Assembly (NCBI RefSeq): GCF_020520425.1
Contig: NC_079489.1
Location: forward strand, 19,864,001-19,928,000
From: Spinacia oleracea
Taxonomy: Eukaryota > Streptophyta > Magnoliopsida > Caryophyllales > Amaranthaceae
Direction: 5' to 3'
DNA: 64,000 nt
A program made the translations under genes and the position numbers. Every line of letters begins with the position of its first letter. Positions within the stretch are counted from its first letter, which is position 1. The notes under the pieces are model-generated. The model searched no databases. It saw only the letters and a list, made by a program, of their open reading frames with translations, and was not told the origin of the DNA. Below, in pieces: positions 59,949 to 64,000 of the stretch.

Positions 59949-60529
59949 GTAAACAATTGAACTCCCAATTAGAAATTGCTCAAGAGGCAATGGACCAACA
60001 ACTGCTTGTAATACCATGTTCGTATAATTATTCATCCTTAGAAATCATCATGCTCCCACCACCCCAGCCCCCCAACAAAACTCTAACGCGCACTTTAAGA
60101 AGAATATGTATACTTGGCCTGTACAACTCTCAACTTTAAAGAATCTTCAAAAAAAAAAAAACTTTGTTCCTTGGTAGAAGGTGTGTGCATTTGTAAATGG
60201 TCTGATTTGTGTATCACTTTGCCCATGTTCAACCTTGTTTAACATAGTCGAATCAAACTTGAGTTTCCAGACGAGCTCAAACAGTTTTTTAAACTTGATT
60301 CATTTAAGAATCAATATGTTCAAGTTCAGCTCGTTTATTAATTGAGCTAAGCTCATAGGCGGACTTCTTTTTCCTTTAGATCATTTAACTAAAAAACTCA
60401 TCAACGGGCCATAATTTATATCTGGTTAAGTTATTTTTGTTTTGAGGAAGTATGAGAATTGGATAAACCCGAGAATTTAGAATATGCAAAAAAATGTTAT
60501 TGAATGAGATTTTCAGGAAGCGATTATAC

Positions 60530-60620
60530 CTCCAGGCACCTTGTTACAACCTTGCCATTTTGAAGCACATACTGCAGCATTGTAGCCCGACGATCTGAGA
60601 AGCTTCACCAAAGCATAATG
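60530..60620 (-). pseudogene. Captured exon of a DUF506 (PDDEXK-like) gene
   Basis: The minus strand encodes LVKLLRSSGYNAAVC, ASKWQGCNKVPGG up to a GT donor. L-x-x-x-G-Y-x-A-A-x-C-x-S-K-W is the characteristic block of plant DUF506 proteins. Only this exon part is present. Confidence 0.65.
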
Positions 60621-60704
60621 AATACAATTTCCATAGCATAGACCAGATTTAACAAGCTGAAGCTCGTTTACATCCATAGATAGTAAAAGAGATTGGACCG
60701 TACC

Positions 60705-60763
60705 ACAAACTGCAAGTCACTCTCATACTGATCCACCGAGCGCTTAAAGAACTGCACAATGAC
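60705..60763 (-). pseudogene. Exon-like fragment, FFKRSVDQYESDLQF
   Basis: A 48-nt open stretch between a TGTGCAG acceptor and a GTACGG donor on the minus strand. Parent unknown. The spacing is consistent with being part of the same chain of captured exons. Confidence 0.3.
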
Positions 60764-61506
60764 AACGAGCAAATATAAATCTCTCCTTCACAGATATAGA
60801 GAAGAACTCACAGAGTAGGTACAAGAAAAGGCAGGGCAATATCTTATGTGATAGGCATCAAATCACAAAAGCTATATCAATAGAGTAAAAAATGAACCAA
60901 ATTGAATACTAATAGTATAATACTATCACAAATCAGACTTTGTTTTTCCTCAAAAAGTAAAGTTTATATTAAAATGTATTTGTTTAGGGACACAGACAGA
61001 GAAGCTGCTTCTAACAGAAGGATCAAAACTCAAACTACAGAGTAAAAGTACTTGATTTTCCTCAAAGTAAAGTTTCAATAATTTTAGAACAGAATTACAT
61101 TCCCTCATTTCCAAGAAAGTATCAATCACATCTACACATTTCTTTGGAAGTGGCTTCCGCAAATTCATATCCGTAACTGAAAGCTATCATTGTCCAAACA
61201 CAATTATTGTAAAGTAATCCAATTTTCCAAGAACTATCAACCATTTCCATCAAAATTAACCAATTGGTAATTACTTCAAATTCAGTTGCATCTGCAAATA
61301 AGTAATGTTTTAATTTGGAACACTTGACACTCTAACACTTCAATCATCAGTCAAACACTTCAATTATACTTCCTATTATATACTTTGTGTTAAGCTCAAA
61401 GTTTCTTTACTTATTACCAATACAACCTAAGAAAAACTGTAGTATGGATTCAGCTTTTCAGTTTATTAACAATTCATTTTGTTTGTAGCTTTGCTTAGAA
61501 TTCGAA

Positions 61507-61671
61507 ATGAGTGATAATCTGGATGGGGTTGAAGAAGATGATGTTGTGATGTTTGGAAGGAGTAGGGGCAATTCAAGAAGGCAGAGTTTGGTTATTGATG
61601 AAGAAGAAGATAATGAAGTTGAGGGAGGTGCAGTTGTTGTAGGAGAACAGAGTATTATCAGCAGCTATTAA
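61507..61671 (+). CDS. Small acidic ORF of unknown origin inside the CACTA
   Basis: A 54-residue ATG-started frame, MSDNLDGVEEDDVVMFGRSR and on to an Asp/Glu-rich tail, on the strand opposite to the other captured fragments. It could be a first exon piece of another captured gene. Composition looks coding (no low complexity apart from the acidic run), but I recognise no family and expression is unknown. Confidence 0.3.
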   Translation: MSDNLDGVEEDDVVMFGRSRGNSRRQSLVIDEEEDNEVEGGAVVVGEQSIISSY

Positions 61672-61704
61672 ATAATGATAACTAACAGTAACAGTGATTC
61701 AGAG

Positions 61705-61795
61705 TTAGACAAATAGATGGATATGGCCTGGACAAAGTTAGAGAAGTGGACAAACAGATGGATATGGCCTGGAAAAAGTTAGAGAATTGGATTTA
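61705..61795. repeat. ~44-bp tandem duplication
   Basis: GACAAANAGATGGATATGGC and CTGGANAAAGTTAGAGAA occur twice in succession. Local slippage. Confidence 0.8.
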
Positions 61796-61869
61796 AAATT
61801 CCTTATCTAATTTCAGTACGCATTTAAATTGTGAAATGAGGAGATTTAGGAGAGAGAGAGAGACTTGGA

Positions 61870-62305
61870 AAAGTTAGAGAAGGAGGTCATAAGAAGATCA
61901 GCAAACTGAGCAGGTGTATACTGTCTGTAGATATAAGTATTGATGTAGTAATTTTCTGAAGATAATCACTATTTCCAGCACTGAGAAGATGAATTCCAGC
62001 TGAGAACATCCCTTTTTCTTTTTCAATCCCCACCAATTTTGTCACCTTACTCTGGTACTCCTTGTAGTACCCCAACTGTTGCGTAAGAGATACCGCCCTC
62101 TGTAGTTGCAAACCCAACAAAGTTAGTCTTTAACATTCAAGTTAAGTTTTATGAGTTAACAAGGTTTTGCATGGAAAGATTGAAACTTTACATATAAGCT
62201 GGCTGTTCTCTCGGCGTAACACGAACCAGCAGACGCAAAGTTGGTGCCAATGAGTAATCGTAGATTTCCAGGCAAAGAAATCGATTATTTTGCGAATGGT
62301 TTTTG
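61870..62305 (-). pseudogene. Captured two-exon fragment of a GDSL esterase/lipase
   Basis: The upstream exon (about 62295-62210) encodes NLRLLIGTNFASAGSCYAER, matching the L-L-x-G-x-N-F-A-S-A-x-S-G-Y block of plant EXL-type GDSL lipases. The downstream exon (about 62110-61870) encodes AVSLTQQLGYYKEYQSKV, GIHLLSAGNSDYLQ and, after a frameshift, YTPAQFADLL. The family block order is right, but the N-terminal GDS catalytic serine segment and the C-terminal DxxH are missing, so this is a fragment. Confidence 0.82.
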
Positions 62306-63180
62306 GGGAACTCTACCTTTTCTTATCCCCTACAAGGCTACAAGAAAGAGGCTAGCTGGAACCATAGCAGAATAGGATTTGACTAGGGAGCGCTAACTCA
62401 AAATCTAAAAGAACAGACAGATCTGATTGTAACTAGGCGAAAGAGAGTAAATGTAAATGTAATACTTCATAAGACCAACTCAAAATAATAATTACCAGTA
62501 ACAAATTCAGGAGGCTAAAGATTAAGTCGCAAAATAAGCCTTGCAAATGCTGGTGTCAACAGCAAAATAGAAGCCTGCATTTTCAAAAAATCACAAAATA
62601 AGAAACTGCTCAAACTCCTGCATGTTCAATTGGTATCAAAATTATAAAACGTCAGTTAAGTGTCAGTGTATTGCCATGAAGTCAATCAATTTAATCCAAA
62701 AGGGTTACAGATATTCCAGCAAGCATTTTCATTGACTTTACAGTTAAATTATCAGATAATACAAACAAAAGAAAAACCAAAAAGGTGATTAGAAAAGAAG
62801 AGTTCCAGAATCAAAGCTTCAAATTTACTTCAAATTGCATTCAAATTACATACCAACTTGTAATTTATCTATAATTCCTAAATAATGCCAAAAATTGAAC
62901 GTTTCAATTACCAAAGATACAGAAATTATGACTTCCTATGAGTTGGCCTCAGACTTTCAAAAGAGGAAAAAGAGAAACTTCATGAAGATAATTAGATATA
63001 TCAATACCTTAATGTAGCTGTTAAATCTAAACAAGCACGATGATAGATTCCTGCAGGCAGTACGATCTTCACAAATTAAGTGCAAAGAACGAATTGAACA
63101 ACTAGCCAAAAAAACAAAAAAACAAAAACAGAATTGTACAAACCCTAATTCTAAAAATGAAAATCAAAAGGGGACAGGAA
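62306..63180. other. Intron-like CACTA segment, no gene recognised
   Basis: AT-rich, with a possible minus-strand acceptor near 63050 (CTGCAG). No open frame of note. Confidence 0.3.
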
Positions 63181-63490
63181 GATAATTACTTGTTGTGGCG
63201 AGGAGTGACGGCCGAGCAAGCACCAGAGAACAGACCGTTCTTTCTTAGAACCACCGGCCGAGCTAGCTGAGTTTTCAGCGACTATGTCTGTCGTGGTTCA
63301 GCGCGGAGAACGTACAAGACGCGACGGGGGGAGGAGGCGAGAAAAGACACTCACCGGCGAGGAGAGTGACGGCGGATCCGAGCAAGAAGAGTTCGACGGC
63401 GACGCAGGACCGAGCAAGCTCTGAGTTCGTCGGCGACGCAAGGAATTGAAAACTGAGGGAAGAAGCTTGGAGTTGAGCGCGGGGAACTCT
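63181..63490 (-). promoter_or_regulatory. GC-rich leader or first exon inside the CACTA right end
   Basis: About 300 bp of C/G-rich sequence with repeated GCGTCGCCGACGAACTC-like words on the minus strand and a good donor (CGCCGGTGAGTG near 63345-63356). The base composition is unlike the rest of the transposon and like a plant gene's 5' UTR. It stands upstream of all captured exons in their reading direction, so it may have been captured as promoter and exon 1. Confidence 0.45.
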
Positions 63491-63574
63491 AAAATTTTGA
63501 GATAGATATTTTAGTTAAATGAATTAATTATTCAACAATAATATTATTCCAGCAAACAAATTTTGTTACACGGA

Positions 63575-63780
63575 TTTGTTGCAGGGTACAATAACATGTA
63601 CGCTGCAACAGTATCTAGCTATTGCAGGGGGCTTTTAATATGTACGCTGCAAAAAGCTCTTTTGCAGGGGGCAATTAATTTGTACGCTGCAATAACCCTT
63701 TAAAGGGTTTGACCTGCATTGACCTATTGCTTGTTGAAGCGTATTAATACATGTACGCTGCAACAAGGGGGCTGCAACAG
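63575..63780. repeat. Right subterminal palindromic repeats of CACTA
   Basis: Four units, TTGCAGGGTACA...TGTACGCTGCAA and variants (near 63580, 63625, 63660, 63731), in the same design as the left-end repeats. Confidence 0.88.
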
Positions 63781-63798
63781 GGGTTTTTTCTACTAGTG

Positions 63799-64000
63799 AC
63801 AAGTGGTCAGCAATATCTTCCTCCGTTGGTGTATAGCCTAGACCAAAGGGAGTAGTTTTGTTGGGTGGGGGATGGAACATGTTGTTCTTCTTCCTTATGC
63901 CCAATGGAGTTCCCGGGAAATAGCCTTGAGCTAGCAACATTTTAGGGATGACCCGGGACGCTCGCGGATCTAGAAATGCTAAGTTGTAGTCCTCAATGAC
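63799..64000 (-). pseudogene. Gypsy-type polyprotein fragment, upstream part
   Basis: The minus-strand frame is open to the window edge and contains FLDPRASRVIPKML, GYFPGTPLGIRKKN and PFGLGYTPTEEDIADHL. The G-x-G-Y-T/L-G-pattern resembles the G-patch-like stretch after the protease in plant Gypsy polyproteins. Its frame continues at 55885 on the far side of the CACTA. Confidence 0.65.

Larger units (their letters stand above)
55889..63798 (-). mobile_element. Gene-capturing non-autonomous CACTA (En/Spm) transposon, 7.9 kb
   Basis: Perfect 18-bp terminal inverted repeats, CACTAGTAGAAAAAACCC at the left and its complement ending CTACTAGTG at the right, are flanked by a 3-bp duplication ACA (55886-55888 and 63799-63801). 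Subterminal palindromic GCAGCGTACA...TGTACGCTGC repeats stand at both ends. No TNP1/TNP2-like transposase is visible. Instead it holds a MULE, a ~158-bp tandem array and, all on the minus strand, exon-like pieces with splice sites resembling CHUP1-like, VPS3/TRAP1-like, DUF506 and GDSL-esterase genes. A GC-rich segment at the right end could be a captured promoter and first exon. The insertion site is inside an otherwise continuous Gypsy-type frame, which confirms both boundaries. Confidence 0.93.

Noticed and set aside
60220-60370. Possible TIR element with GAGCTC-type words in the CACTA
   Set aside because: Suggestive inverted words but no matching ends or target duplication.

Overview
The window is nuclear DNA of a flowering plant, almost certainly spinach (Spinacia) or a close Amaranthaceae relative. 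The genes have many GT-AG introns, LTR retrotransposons and MITEs fill the gaps, and the translated lumazine synthase matches the spinach enzyme as I remember it. There are no bacterial features. Three intact spliced genes can be read end to end: poly(ADP-ribose) glycohydrolase (minus strand, 11 exons, 818-16085), chloroplast 6,7-dimethyl-8-ribityllumazine synthase (plus, 8 exons, 38617-42681) and an ADP-glucose pyrophosphorylase small-subunit-like protein of the APS2 type (plus, 9 exons, 43906-47073). The last one has lost its catalytic residue. The genes do not form a pathway or operon.

Layout. 1-817: upstream flank with one unassigned ORF. 818-16085: the PARG gene, whose 6-kb third intron holds a LINE relic, a 9-bp-TSD insertion and a MITE. 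16370-17190: a hAT-type element nested in an older MITE. 18472-20750: two gene remnants, a BRIZ-like 3' end and a frameshifted FKBP53-like fragment. 22382-26750: a complete LTR element of 4.36 kb that carries only gag (TR-GAG type), with a perfect 5-bp TSD. 27821-30949: a solo LTR that contains a second solo LTR, both with perfect TSDs. 31-38 kb: AT-rich repeat desert with a diverged duplication, a GATC-rich insertion, a (TA)n tract, paired 331-bp repeats, a short Helitron, and two Tourist-like MITEs sharing one TTA. 38.6-47.1 kb: the two metabolic genes.

47.1-64 kb is a transposon nest. A decayed Copia element (47.7-50.7 kb) has a MITE inside its integrase. Next comes a Gypsy-type element with a plus-strand DUF7745-like ORF (52188-54061) and a minus-strand polyprotein fragment (55410-55888, resuming at 63799). 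The polyprotein fragment is split by a 7.9-kb CACTA transposon (55889-63798). The CACTA carries palindromic subterminal repeats, a MULE with its own 9-bp TSD, nine copies of a ~158-bp tandem repeat, and exon-sized pieces of several host genes (CHUP1-like, VPS3/TRAP1-like, DUF506 and GDSL-esterase). That gene-capturing CACTA is the most unusual object in the window.

Exon boundaries were set by hand from consensus splice sites, reading-frame continuity and remembered homologues. No alignment or database search was run.
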